In this document: positions 11,953 through 24,870 of the stretch, one piece after another
How positions within the stretch are numbered: the stretch's first letter is position 1
Layout: every line of letters begins with the position of its first letter
Assembly (NCBI GenBank): GCA_025201365.1
Contig: JAIXMF010000021.1
Coordinates: forward strand, 186,001-250,000
DNA: 64,000 nt
Source of the DNA: Syncephalis plumigaleata
Lineage: Eukaryota > Zoopagomycota > Zoopagomycetes > Zoopagales > Piptocephalidaceae
Direction of reading: 5' to 3'
Notes under the pieces: generated by a model
Seen by the model: only the letters and a program-made list of their open reading frames with translations
Told to the model about the DNA's origin: nothing
Database searches by the model: none
Made by a program: the position numbers and the translations under genes

Positions 11953-14900
11953 TTATTCATCGAAAATGGCTCGAATATCAGCAATACGCATTTCACGTAT
12001 CTCTTGACTTGGTTGATTACCATGACGAATGGCATCAAAAGCACCGGCCACCAATAATCGTTTCTTCTTTTGAATCTGAATTACCTTCTCTTCAATAGAA
12101 TCCTAAATCATTATCATAAGTTTACCTGGGCTATTTATGAAAATGGCTAATAAATGACTTACTTGAATAACCAATTGGAATACATTGACTGGTTTAGTTT
12201 GACCCAAGCGATACACCTATTATATATACATATCATTTTAATTAGTATTGTAACTTATAGTGATTATATCAATCAATCAGGTATTACTCGGTCAATTGCT
12301 TGATCTTGTATACTAGCATTCCACCATGGATCCATAATGAACACTTGACTAGCTGCCGTTAGATTCAATCCTAATGCACCGCTATTATAGATGATTCATT
12401 AGTAAATGATCAATAGTGCAATATATATACACTTACCATTGAAGTGAGATTAGCAAAACAACCGGTGGTATAATGGATCTAGTGGCACCCTGTGCGGATG
12501 ATCTATGTCGTTTGCTAGGCATCTCATCGACGATCATCGGTTCCTCTTTTGTTGTACTAATAGGTAGATTGAATTGCGCAAGTACCGCTTCACGCTTCTT
12601 ACGTGACATGGTACCGTCCAATCGTACAAATGGAATACCTGCTCGTTTCAAATGCGGTTCAATTTTATCTAGCATGGTAGTCCATTGTGAGAATACAACG
12701 GATTTAACATCCTTTGGTGAAGCATTCAATAGAGCTAATAGTGCATCAATCTTGGTACTTGAGCGATTAGTCGTCTCTTCCTCTGCTTCCTCTTCCTCTT
12801 CTTCTTTCTCTTCATCTTCTTGTGATAGTATATCATCATCATTATCATCATTGTCATCATTATCATTGGCAGAAGAGGGTGGAGGTAGTTCGAGTAGTTG
12901 TCCCATTCTAATCGGATGTCGACACATGGGACAAGTAGGATGCGTATATATTACTCGCTCAATACATTGCTATAATAGCATGATGATACTAGTATTAGTA
13001 TAGGGTTACTCCAACTGTCTAGATACTACTTACTCGACAATAGTAATGGGCACATGGTGTGATACATCCTTGGCGTAATGCTTCTAAGCAAATACAGCAA
13101 TCCTCTCCACTCTCGATGGCATCTTTTAACAATTGAATTAAACGTTTTATCGATGGATTAGTCCAGTCAATAGGTGGTGGTGGTGCAGTATCATCATCAT
13201 CATTCAGTTGTTTTTGCTCTTGTTCGTGCATGGCTTCCAATGATTCTATATAGTCTTTTGGACATAGATCTGGATGATCACATATCTGTCGCATGCGTAC
13301 TAGCATGTTCAATATACTCGCATAGTTGGCCATCTATTAGGTGAAAGCGAGGTTAATCATCTCTATAAATGATAACATGCATGTCACTACTTACCAAATC
13401 ATCTTGAGCGGTAAGTCGTCTGAATAGTCGTCGACTATACCTCTCCACTTGCTTGTATAGATTGCGTTGATAGTCATTATTCCATGGAATCTTATACTCG
13501 TACACTTGACAGGGTGGCATATCCACCAATGGTTTGCCATCTGCCTGCATTTGTTTAGTACGTCGTATGCACAGGCTTTGCATCAATATCTTGAGTCGTT
13601 CAAAGCCTTGCTTGTCATTTCGCTGTATCGGATTACGCAACACGACATTATACCATGTTCTATTATCAAATGGCTTGTAGTCCAAGAATCTAAATGAACG
13701 ATTAAGTATACGCTACTATCACTCATGTGCAACTTACTTTAGCAAACTGTACAAATCATTCAACTAATCATTAATGAATGGTTAGCCTATTGTCTTCTTT
13801 CGTTAATCTACGCATTCACTGAACTTACTTGATTTGTAAGTGGTGTACCTATTTCATGATTAATTGATTAATTAGCATACTAGCTTGTAATTCATTAGTT
13901 ATTGATTAACACTTACCGCTTAATACCCATCGTCGTTCTGCCTTAATGTTGTAGGCAGCCTGACTCAATTTTGTTTTAGGATTCTTAATTAAATGACCCT
14001 AATCATAATTACTAGTAAGCATATATACATATCATTACTATATGACATGACTAACCTCATCAAGTATAACACGTCGCCAACGAGTAGAGAATAAGGGCGA
14101 GTTATTACCATCCACGGCCATTGTCTATTATCATTCCTTGTTAATACCAACTATAATTATTACTATTACTGTTATTATTTCATTACCTGATAAGTAGTTA
14201 ATACGATAGAGTGTTCTTGCAGGAATTGTGCATTCTTATTTCGTTGTGGACCATGATAGACATACCATGTAAGTCTACCCGGCGTAACATGAGTCTATCA
14301 CATTTATATAGGTACGTATTAGTTCAACTACTCATATAATTGCTATTCAATCATCATTACCGTAAGTTGTGTCTCCCAATTACCAATGACCGAGAGTGGA
14401 CATACGATCAAGGTGGACTGATTATAGTCTGCAGATACGCTACTTCCCGAGTTGGATGATATCACCGGTGCTCCACTAGGATCAGTCAATAGTAAAGCAA
14501 TGGCCTGCATTGTTTTACCTAGTCCCATCTAGTATGTCATCATATAACAATAAGTAAACAATTATTCAATCAGTATTAATACCACATTGTCACTTACATC
14601 ATCAGCAAGTATACCACCACGCATTAATGGAGGCATTGTTCGTTGAAGTGATTGTGTGGCAATATTGCAATAATAAACACCCTAATCAATAATTAATTAT
14701 TAGTTAGTTAGTCATTAGTCATTACTATTACTATTACTTACATTATCATCTTGTCGTCTAGTCCAGAATTGTGTGTGTGGTTCATTCGATGTAGCCATGC
14801 TCTTCCCTTTACTTATGGGTGGCAAGATTGGATGTTCTGCCTGTATCATCCAGGCTAATCCTTGTAGTTGATGATTGAGTAGTCGTACATTAAGTGAACC

Positions 14901-16136
14901 CTCTTCTGGACTAGGTGGTGCTGGATGAATGGGTAATTTAGCTAGATCCTGAACAGATGCCACTAAATTGGTCTAATCAATCAATACAATTAACAATACA
15001 TCTCTTATTACTTATTAACTATATATATATATATACATTACCATAATCTCTTGTGAAGATAGACGATCCACTTCACTACCACTCACTAAATCATTAATAT
15101 TCTGTCGAATTTGACGTTGTGGTGGTGGTGTCAATGTGATACTGAATCGTTTAAATGCTGCTAGCACATCTTCTTTTAATGATTCAGGTCCATAAATAAT
15201 AAGATCAACGCGTGTCTGATAATTACTACGTCCTAGTAGTAATAGTTAATATGGTTATCATTCTACTACTATTTCTATTATCTACCTGTGCCTATAGGAC
15301 ATATTCCTTCTAATCGAATACATTTACGATCAATCATCGGTGAGAATACTGCCGCATGTACACGAGCTATATGACCAATCTACGTGGTATAATATTAAAC
15401 ATCTATGTTGTGTGTATCTAGTTACTTGCTAACTATTGTTATTATTATTTACCTGTTCACCAGCAATATTCATGGCTCGTAGTGCATTCGTATCGTATGG
15501 GTTGTCGGGTTGTCGTTCAATAATGACACTTTGTCGCTTACCCACCATGCCTGTATAATATCGTAGTCCTATATAATGTAATGGAATGAACGATGATCAA
15601 TCTATTAATCTATTTAGCTACTTGATATAACTACCTACCAACTATATTAGTAGTGAATCGACCAAACTCTACTTCCGCTTCCTCCTCTTCCTCCTCCTCT
15701 TCTTCGTCATTATCATTGATGTAAATGACAGGGGCAGACGTGTCAGAAGATGTAGTCGCTCGTTCATTGTCTGCTACTTTAGTCTTTCTACTACTAGTAG
15801 CAGTACTGTTGTCTTCCTCATCACTACTAATAACCCAAATAGCTTGATTGTCTTGACGTGCTGTTGAACTGCTCGTTGACGGTTCAGCCTCATTAGTTGT
15901 CGCTATTATGTTTTGACTCTCATTATACGGTCGAGTTACACTCAATGAAGTATAGTCGTATAATGGCGTTATACCCGTAACATTAGGGAGATCATGACCG
16001 TGAACGGGCAGTTCATCGGGTTCTAACCTACGCTTTCCTATGCAAATAGTGTTACAAACGAGATACTATCATATTGAACCATATAGGTTGTCAAAGTGTA
16101 GTTACCTTTGGACGTGGAATATGAAGAAGAAGCCAT
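11953..16136 (-). CDS. HLTF/RAD5-type SNF2 translocase with HIRAN and RING domains
   Basis: This is a nuclear DNA translocase and probable ubiquitin ligase of the HLTF/RAD5 family, which remodels stalled forks and directs PCNA polyubiquitination. The start is at 16136 ([10 protein letters not shown]) and the stop at 11953; about 17 exons. After an acidic disordered N-terminus comes a HIRAN domain (about 15120-15660), visible as [23 protein letters not shown] and [11 protein letters not shown]. The SNF2 motor follows: [14 protein letters not shown] (14480-14530), the DEAH-like box VILDEGHLIKNP (14050) and RRWVLSGTPL (13850-13950). A RING finger [15 protein letters not shown] and CPMCRHP is inserted before the C-terminal helicase lobe ([36 protein letters not shown]). 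The order HIRAN-SNF2-RING-helicase C is diagnostic. An acidic spacer rich in Asp and Glu lies between RING and lobe 2. It converges on the RPP14-like gene with 77 bases between stop codons. Confidence 0.94.
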
Positions 16137-16503
16137 TATGTGGATTGATTTGGTATTAAAAAAAGAAATAATGAACATTTATAACTGTCTCCCTTTTTGT
16201 TATTTACTTTGCAAGTTAATTAATATGTATTTATTTATTAATTAATTATTACTAGTATAGCTACTATTCAATAGTACACTTGATTAGCAATAGCAGTTCA
16301 GTAATATGATTCAATAGAATGTAGATGATAATAAATGAGTATTAAGTGAATTGCTGTGGTGGTATACATCCAAAAACAGTATCATATTTATAATAGAAAG
16401 TGTAATAGAGAGCGAGTGAGTGAGAGAGATAGTAAAAATCATAGAATCAATTCATCAATAATGCAAATAATAATAATAATAGTAGTAGTAGTAGACTGTC
16501 GTC
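16137..16503. other. Spacer between HLTF/RAD5 gene and the Cys-rich-tail gene
   Basis: This AT-rich spacer holds the promoter of the HLTF-like gene and the 3' end of the next minus-strand gene. A TAA/TAG trinucleotide tract occurs at about 16465-16492. I see no other gene. Confidence 0.55.
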
Positions 16504-18450
16504 TTATTGCAATCGATGTCGACGTACACGACCGGCTAACATATCATCATAGCGTAAACCACACTTTTGACAAAGTTTAGGGCCCTATTATTAGCATTAT
16601 TGTTAGTATTGGTATTAGTATTCCTTATAGCTTGGGTAATTACTTACCGATGCACCACAACCGCATACTTTATCTCCTGATACTTGAGGTGATTCTGATG
16701 CACAAGAGCATAGAATACTTTTTACACAAAGGGCAGAGCAGTAGCATGGACAACAGATGGCTACGCATAAATAATCGAAAAAGGTCCATTCTCTGGCAAA
16801 GTCGTGTACACCACCAGCGGCACATGGCTGATTGTTATAATCAATATAGGGTGCATGATTGCCTGCTCTAGGTGTGCCAGGTAACGGAGTCAACTCCATA
16901 CTATGCATGGGTTCGTAGGATTTACCCGTACCACTGGGATGTACGGCAGCAGATGGTCTATCTGTCATATTGCCATAGGATACACCGCCATCTCCACTGG
17001 TGGTAGGCGAGACTGGATAGGCAGGTGGTGCTGGTGTGAGTGTATCCATATTTGTCGCATAGGCTGATGGAGAATGTGGTGGCTGATGCTGATGCTGATG
17101 CTGCTGATGCTGCTGATGTGATGTCGGCGAATGTTGTGATGGCGATGAATGGAACGAGTGAGGCGAGGCAGGTCCATGGCCATTCACGGTTAGATTGGTG
17201 GTTTGAATGGGTGGCACCGGTGGTACGGGTAGTTGCATACCAGAATTATGCGATGGTTGCTGCATACTAGAACTAACAGGATGCGAATGTAGATGATGCT
17301 GATTAGGCGGTGATGTACCGTATTCCGATTGTCCTTCATAAGGCACTCGATTACGATCTGTACTACGCCGAGTATGATCCATACTAGGTCGATTACGATC
17401 CATACTAGGACGAGGTGCCTCCATTTTAGTAGATGCATAATTTGAAGTTAAATGTTGTTGTTGTTGCTGCTGATGTTGCTGATGTGGTTGCTGATACTGA
17501 TGCTGTTGACTACTCGTATCCGGATGCACACTCATTTGAGGTGATGTCACGACGGATTGCGATAAATCAAGATGTGATGTCGTAGGATAATGATTAGAGG
17601 ATGGCTCGTTTTTAGTTACTGGTTCAGTTATATGATCATTACCATTACCATTATGATTACCATTATGATTATTGTGATTAGTAGTAGTAGTATCATCTTC
17701 ATTCACTACACCAGATACTAGTTCAGGATCATCGTTCGCTGGTAGTTCCGTTTGATCAAGCCACTTTTCAATACGTACAAAGCTAGAAGGTGGTCGAGCG
17801 GGTTCTGGCATAGGCATTGGTCTAAATGGTGGCATAGGTGTATTTGTGGTGGAAGTATTAGGATCGTACTGATTTGTGGTAGTATCCCATGGTGGCTGTC
17901 TCATGGATGATGGAACAGGTGGGACTGCAGTATTGTTATTGTGATTAATATTAGTAGTATTAGCAGTAGTATGCTGATGTGGTGGTGGAGGTGGATGAGC
18001 TGGTGGCGGTGGACGTGGTAATGGTGAATTAGTACGTGATAAACTCTCAGTAGGACGCTGTCCATGTGAATTGAAACTACGCACACTAGAGGAACGACTA
18101 CGAACTGCCGTTTTAGTTCCAGTTCCTGCTGATGTTGTTTTATAAGCTGCTGCTATACCACCTCCATTAAAATGACCACCATTAGAGGGTAGGGATGATG
18201 ACATGGGTGTTGTACCATTATCAGGTGGTGCGGGCGAGTAACGTGAATGGGACGCGTGTTGTCCAGCATCAACTGCATTCGAGGCCGGTGGATAACTAGG
18301 TGGAGGTGGATAAAACGACGGAGATGGCGGTGCGGGTAAAGGGCGTGAACCACTTAGTGAGGGGCGTGATGTGGCAGGTGCACCATCTCGGTGATTATGA
18401 CTAGATTCATAAGGTATGGCATAGGAATGCGGTTCGGCCATCACGTCCAT
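16504..18450 (-). CDS. Large low-complexity protein with a Cys-rich C-terminal tail; function unknown
   Basis: I do not recognise this protein. It starts at 18450 (MDVMAEPHSY). About 540 residues are disordered and rich in Pro, Ser, His, Gln and Asn, with proline stretches and His/Gln runs. The last part is different: FFDYLCVAICCPCYCSALC VK, then a CASES segment and CGCGAS. A splice donor follows directly after CGCGAS (intron 16585-16647), and the next exon (16504-16584) adds GPKLCQKCGLRYDDMLAGR and a stop, giving 627 residues. Reading through the donor instead ends the protein within nine codons. With the last exon, the tail has paired cysteines (CGCG, CQKC) that could bind metal, behind a Cys-rich hydrophobic stretch that may be membrane-associated or palmitoylated. 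There is some resemblance to Cys-rich PLAC8-like tails, but not enough to name it. Confidence 0.75.
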
Positions 18451-20200
18451 TTAGTCGTGGTGGTTATTTTGTTGATAGGAATGAATAACTTGCGGTAATA
18501 GTAATTAGTCAAGTAGTATAAGTACAGTGAATTCAGTGATTAAGGGTGAGTTACATGAATACACTACAATAAACTAGAACAAAAGCGTAAGTATAATGCC
18601 CGCACTGCAGGCTATGATAAATAGAATAAAAAGAATAAAACAGTGCTCGATAAAAAGTCACCGTGACTGTAGAAGATGAATTGACCGGTTAATAGTAGTA
18701 GTAAGTGATAATGATAGTAATCAACTCTTCAAAACAGGAGTGATGTGACAAGGCAATACTTGTACACTGTTAAATAATAATAATAATAATGAGGAAAAGA
18801 AACTTGACTACTAACTATAGCTTAAGAAAGAGTAGAAAGAGTAAGAGTAGAGTAGAAAGAGAGGGAAAGTGAGAGAGAGAAAGAAAGAAATAGAAATGAC
18901 CTTCAAGTTAGTGCGGGTATGTGTGTGGGTGGGTGGGTCAAGCTCGTGAATCAATAGAGCGAGTACTGATATACGAAGACAATAAAGTGAACACAACGAA
19001 CAACGTGTGTGTATGTAGGTAGAGAGAGAGAGATATGAGCGTGTGTGCGTGCGTGTGTGTGCTGGATGAAGTGAATGAGAAGAGAAAGAAAGAAAGAAAG
19101 AATCAGCCTGTCAAGGAAAGGCCTTTAGTGAATTGTATAGTAGTATTGTAATCACTTGGTCAATCAATCAACCAGTTAATGAATGAATAGGTAGGCCCTT
19201 TTTTCTTTTATAATAATACGAACTACAATCGTATAGTTACGTATAGTTAGATAATGGCGCAAAACGAAATAGCAAAATAGAAAGAGTTAATAATGAGACT
19301 GATTATTTAAAACATAGGCTACTCATTCTACTATTACTACTACTAGTGATGCTGATACAATCTAGCAGTGCTATTAATACAAGTAAAGTAGTTGAGGAAT
19401 ACAACAGAGATACACTAGTAAATTACGGAGTTACTAATCACACACATGTTTGATAGGAGGACGGCGTTTTAAAATAACTATTATGGATTACCATAGATGG
19501 CGAGTGAGCAATTTCTAAGGAATGTGGATAAAATAGTGACTTATTGAATAATGATTCTATAATAGTGACAATGACAGGTACATGTGTAACAACGAACAAC
19601 GAGCTATATACTAGCAGTAGTAGTACTACTAGTAGTAGTATTTGATAATGCTTGTCTTCGAATGTTCTTCCTGTTCTATAGTAATGGCAATGATAATAGT
19701 GATGGTAGTACTAGCTGTGTTATATGTATGTTTTCAATACAGACGGGCTACAAACAAGACGGGACAACATCACCGGAAATAGCCAAGGACTAATAAAACG
19801 TGTCAAGGATAAATATCCCCGTTCCTGTATCTGTTGCATGCCAATGCCACTGTTTAATCATCATCATCATAACAAGTTATATCAGCATGTAAATATAAAT
19901 AGATACATGTGTTTTACACTATTTATAATAACTAGTTAATCACAAAATGTTAATGGATTTATTAAATAAAACTATGCTATAATGATAATGATAGAAACAT
20001 CAAGATATCATTCATAAGCTTGTTGGTCAAATAGCAGTAATAATAATAGTAAAGTAGTAATAGTAAAGTAGTAATAAAGTAGCTCTCCGTTGTAACACGG
20101 GTAATAGAATAATAATGTACATCCACATATCCTGATCATGTAAGCAACAAACTCGACATATATATATGTGTATATATGTATATATGAGCGTGTTTGTCAT
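18451..20200. other. Long spacer rich in simple repeats
   Basis: The stretch holds GA-rich, GT-rich and TAA/TAG microsatellites (for example 18780-18900, 19018-19110 and 19610-19640). It lies upstream of the Cys-rich-tail gene and downstream of the PX kinase. One 71-codon frame at 19724-19939 contains CICCMPMP but has no supporting context. No gene is called. Confidence 0.5.
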
Positions 20201-22572
20201 TTAGCTTGTTGATACGGCACTGGCCAATGTACCTTCAGGTGCGTAAGAGAAGCCAACAAATGCCGTATCAACTTGACGTTGAATCTCTGCCTCGGTGACT
20301 CGTTCATTAAGTGCTCGTTCCACCGCAGCATCCCATTCATCGCCGTGTGGATCAATGTAGTCATCATCATCATCGTTGTTGTTGTTACTGTTGTTGTTGG
20401 CAACATTATCATTATCATTATTATCATTACCATGATGCTTAAGGTTGCCTTTGTCGTTCTGTTTCCTCGTATAATTTGATGTATTGTCATCAAGTCCCGG
20501 TACATCGAATACATCATCAAATCCGTCGTTATGCGCATCGCGACCTTGTCCGAGATCGTTGTCGCCTCGTATCTCACCCAAGAGTGAATTTGGAATGGGT
20601 TCACCGCAGAATTTCGGATCAATATTGTGCAAGTCCATGGTGCCGGCCACTTGTGGATCAAATGGTACCGGGTACTCTTTGCGATAAACGCGATCCCAAT
20701 CAATGCCACGGAAGAATGCCTGGCTCTTTACCTCGTCGCCACCACGTGCTCCTAAACGTAGTTTTGGATTACGCTCGAGTAGATTGACGATAAGTATACG
20801 AGCAGCCTTCGATACAAAGTTAGGGAAACGAACACGCTCGTGCAGGATACGATCGAACATGTCACGATCATCGGGCGAGTAGAAGGGCGGCAGACCGACG
20901 AGCATCTCGTAAAGTACCGATCCAAAGCAGTACCAGTCGACTTCTTTGCCGTAGCGTTGACGTTTTAGCACTTCAGGTGCCAGATACTCGGGTGTACCGC
21001 AGAAGGTGGACGTCTTGCCTTCACCGGTATTCTTGGCTAGGCCAAAGTCAACCAGACGAATATGTCCCTCGGAGTCGAGTAGGAGATTCTCGGGTTTCAA
21101 GTCACGATACACAAATCCCAATTCGTGCAAATACTCGAGTGCCGACAATATTTCACATGCGTAGAAACGGGCACGGGCCTCGGGGAAACGACGATCACGC
21201 TGCAAATGGAAGAAGAGCTCGCCACCGCTGACGTAGTCTACGCACAAGTAGAGCTTCTGCGCTGATTGGAAACTATACCGTAGACCGATCAGGAATGGAT
21301 GTGTCGCATTACGACGAAGTACCTCGCGTTCACTCATGACTCGACGAATATCGGCAGGTCGACCGCGAATCTTTGACTTGGATATCGCTTTAATGGCGTA
21401 GACAACACCGGTCTCCTTGTGTCGTGCCAGCATTACTTTGCCGTAACTGCCTTTACCGATGACGGATAGTAGGCAAAAGTCATCGAGTCCCATTTTACGA
21501 TTAGAATTGATAGACGCGGCATTCTTCGTCGGGGTGACAACTGTGGTGGATGATGTTTCCGAACTAGTACCGCCACCATTGCTAGTTGTCTTAGCATTGC
21601 CATTTTCATCGATGTTGACAGCTTCGGAATTGCTTCGTGATCGATTCACATGGGCTGCCGGTGCCAATTTACGCATCTCACCTCCTTTACGTACACTGGC
21701 CAATGAGCCAGCACGAGATCTAGATCCAGGAACCGCCTTATTACGAATGGCTGACACGGGACCACGTTGCTGTTGCTGTTGCTGTTGATGTAGATCATTC
21801 GATAACATGGGATGTGGTGCTGATTTCGAAGAAGCCAGGTTCATCACACGCTTCATACCAATCATGGCGCTTAATGATCGTGTCGTACCACCGGTTGACG
21901 TGCTTAAACGCGACGAGGAAGCGCCAAGATGACGTGGCGGGAATCCGTGTGCCTGTTGCAATACACGTCGACCATCGTCAAGGAATTCGAGCAAGGGCAC
22001 AGAACGCCGTATAACCGAATCATCCACCACACCGAGTAGATAAGCGTGTAGACCGGCACGACGTTTGGCTAGGAATGATTTCGAGAAATTGTCACCGAAT
22101 ATACGACGAGCCGGCAATGAAGGAATGCCACGCTGAGGATACTCCTTACGAATCTATCATAGATCAGATTCCATATTAATACGATATCGAGTTACAAGAT
22201 ATGACTATTACTCACCTGTGCGTGTAATGCACGAAACTCGCTATATCGCTTAAATAGCCACCATTGATCAGAGTCGCAAGTGACGTGCACTCGGAACACC
22301 GTGTATTGTCCACGTCCATTGGCGCCACGTCGTATCTCCGAACTGATACACGCCGCGTTATACTGGACATTCGGCAATGACGCCGAGGAGGATGACGAGG
22401 CAAGTGCGTCTGCAGCATGTGTAGATGCCAAAGACGTACTTGCAGCGCTTTGACTAGTCGCACTCTTCTTTAGTCCCGCCTTACGAACACTACGAATACT
22501 CGACGACCCTGAACTTTGATCATCGTCAAGGTTATGCTTGGCAAAGAGTCGAAATAGCCAAAAGTGACCCAT
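20201..22572 (-). CDS. PX domain-containing AGC protein kinase, SGK3-like
   Basis: This serine/threonine kinase joins a phosphoinositide-binding PX domain to an SGK/Ypk-type AGC kinase, so it is probably recruited to endosomes by PI3P. Start at MGHFWLFRLF (22572); the frame is open further upstream. Exon 1 carries a Ser/Ala linker and the PX core YTVFRVHV and WWLFKRYSEFRALH; one intron (about 22155-22216) interrupts the PX domain, continuing IRKEYPQRGIPSLP. The kinase domain has the Gly loop GKGSYGKV, VAIK-type Lys in YAIKAISKSK, the catalytic loop YRDLKPENLLL, DFGLAKN, and the activation loop TSTFCGTPEYLAPEV. The AGC tail ends in a hydrophobic motif FVGFSYAPEG, nearly the SGK sequence. About 90 residues rich in Asp, Asn and His are inserted between the tail start (PIPNSLLGE) and this motif. 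Activation by PDK1 and TORC2-like phosphorylation is inferred from the family. Confidence 0.92.
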
Positions 22573-24870
22573 ACCCACTATAGAATGTACGTATGTACGT
22601 ATACTAATATATCTGTATATGTGTGTGTTTGTATGCAACCAGTTCAAATTAGTATTGTTACTGGAATAAACTATGCAATAATAAGTATTAATAAGTAATA
22701 AGTAGTAATAATAAGAAGGAAACGACAATCTAGATTATGCAAAACGATACTAGTACTAGTGAATAGTAGTATAATAGATATTCGCAGTAATCGCACTAAC
22801 AACGAGCGAGCGAGAGTGAAAGAGTGAGACTACTAACTAATGAACTAGAGTAGAGTAGTATATAGTTGACAACGAATCAACACATTTGCTACTAGTGTCA
22901 ATCACACAGCTGTAGTAATTACCGTAGTGATAGTAGTGATAGTAGTAGTAGTAGTAGTAGAAATAGCAGCGAACGCAAAGAAGGAAGAGTAAGCGTAATC
23001 GAGCAAACAGCAATCAAAAGAAATAGGACGTTTGAAAAGATATGGCACGTTCACAGAAAGGAAGAGCGAGCGAACGAACGAACGAGCGAACGAAGAACGA
23101 ACGAAGGAACAAATCAATGAATAAGTGGGGTGTGTATGGCTACCGTATTTGGTCAATAATGAAGAATGTGGTGTAATGATCTATAGAAAGAGAGGGAGAG
23201 AAAGTGTTTATAGAGATATCATGTGTGGGATGAAAGGACACGAGGTACCAATCTACTATTACGACTACTAGCTATTGTTATTATCCATTTCCATTAGAAT
23301 GGACTACAGTAAGCACAACTGGTAGCACACATACAAATGTACTTGCCGTATGTTTTAGTTGTTAACTCCATACCCCTCTCTATCTATCTATCTATCTCTC
23401 TTTCTCTCTATGTATATAAATGCATATATATGTGTGTGCGTGTGTACTTGTGTACAATAGCCTGTCCCTTTTCTCCCCTTATCCATTACACTACTACTAC
23501 TACTACTACTATCATCATCATCAGTATCATCATTGGTAACATGAAAACAAGTAGGCGCGGCAAGTCATGTCGCCGTGTTACCTCATGCCAAAACACGGCT
23601 GATGATTTGTTTCATCCGTTGGCACACTTCATCCGCGTTGTCTACATACAATTAGAAATAGCTCTATCGAATAAAGAACAGGGTAACCAACGTTCATTCA
23701 TTCATCGTTAAACACCTAATGCAAATATAGTAAGGTAAGACATGAATGAACGAATGGTGTAGACATATTCTTCTGAGGATGATAATGACAATGATCACCA
23801 TGTCATCATGGTAGACAAAGCGCTTATGGTTCTATCCACCCATGACTGCAATAAACACAAGGCGGTACCACCTTTACATGTCTTCACATAACATGATAGC
23901 GAGAGAATAGTCTATGCCGTTGTACGAGAGAGCGAGTGTTTCATACTATACTATAAATATAGCCATAGTTAAACATGAACCATACTGGTTAGACAAGGAC
24001 AACAAGTCCAAGGCTCGAAGAAAACAAAACAAAAGGGGGGCATCTCAGCGAGTGTATCATCACCACCATTCCTACTATTGCTATTACTATTATTACTATT
24101 CTACAATACTAAAGAGATATAGCAAGTAGTCGTGTAGCTATTTTGTTGACTGGCATAATAGATAAAACCAGATATTATCCCAAGTATTGACTGCTTGATG
24201 ACTATTTACTTACCGGAGTATAAACGTATAGATGGAATGTAGGTTAACCTTGTAATAATGGAGGGTTGTCGTCGTTTTTGTTAAAAAAAAAGAGTATGCT
24301 TGATGATCAATCGATTGGTACAAGGTGGGATCAACCAATCCGGCATAGAATTCCAATAAGGATAGTAGAACGTGTGTTTAATCGTGAAATCAAGAAAGTA
24401 AGAGAGAGAAATGATTGAGAAATGATGATCGTTAAATGTCGTTGGCTTCTTGTTTAACTTTTTTGTTTCGTCAACAAGCGATATAATGCTAAGAAAAAAG
24501 GAGCGTGAAAGAGAAGGGAAAGTGATATAACAGTAATAGATTGTGTACTATTGTTACAGCGTAGAAATAGAATGGTCGAATAAAAATGGTAGGCCTTGGC
24601 CGATAGTCAATTCAAATGTAGTAGCACGTTTGTAGAATCGATTAGCTATAAATGATTCAGTAGTCACAAATATTTCATCTTATTAATCATGATTAGAGTA
24701 GATAATAGCAAGATGATAGATAGTATACGTAAAAGAGAAGTGGCCAGCCTAATACAACAGTTATCATTACATTTATTAGATTGTAATCGATTGCACTTTG
24801 TCACAAGTCCATAAAGTGAAATTGAATTGACACAAAGCAATACATAGGAGGGGAGAGGGAGTAAACACTG
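22573..24870. other. Long spacer between PX kinase and PA-TM-RING gene
   Basis: Mostly non-coding, with trinucleotide tracts (22930-22965, 23490-23525), a GAAC-rich region (23060-23110) and CT/GT runs (23380-23450). A patch with more coding-like composition lies at 23550-23660, where the minus strand reads VDNADEVCQRMKQIISRVLA before a stop, but no exon context supports it. Confidence 0.5.

Noticed and set aside
23550-23720. Coding-like patch (minus VDNADEVCQRMKQIISRVLA; plus MKTSRRGKSCRR)
   Set aside because: Too short, with no consistent frame or splice signals on either strand.
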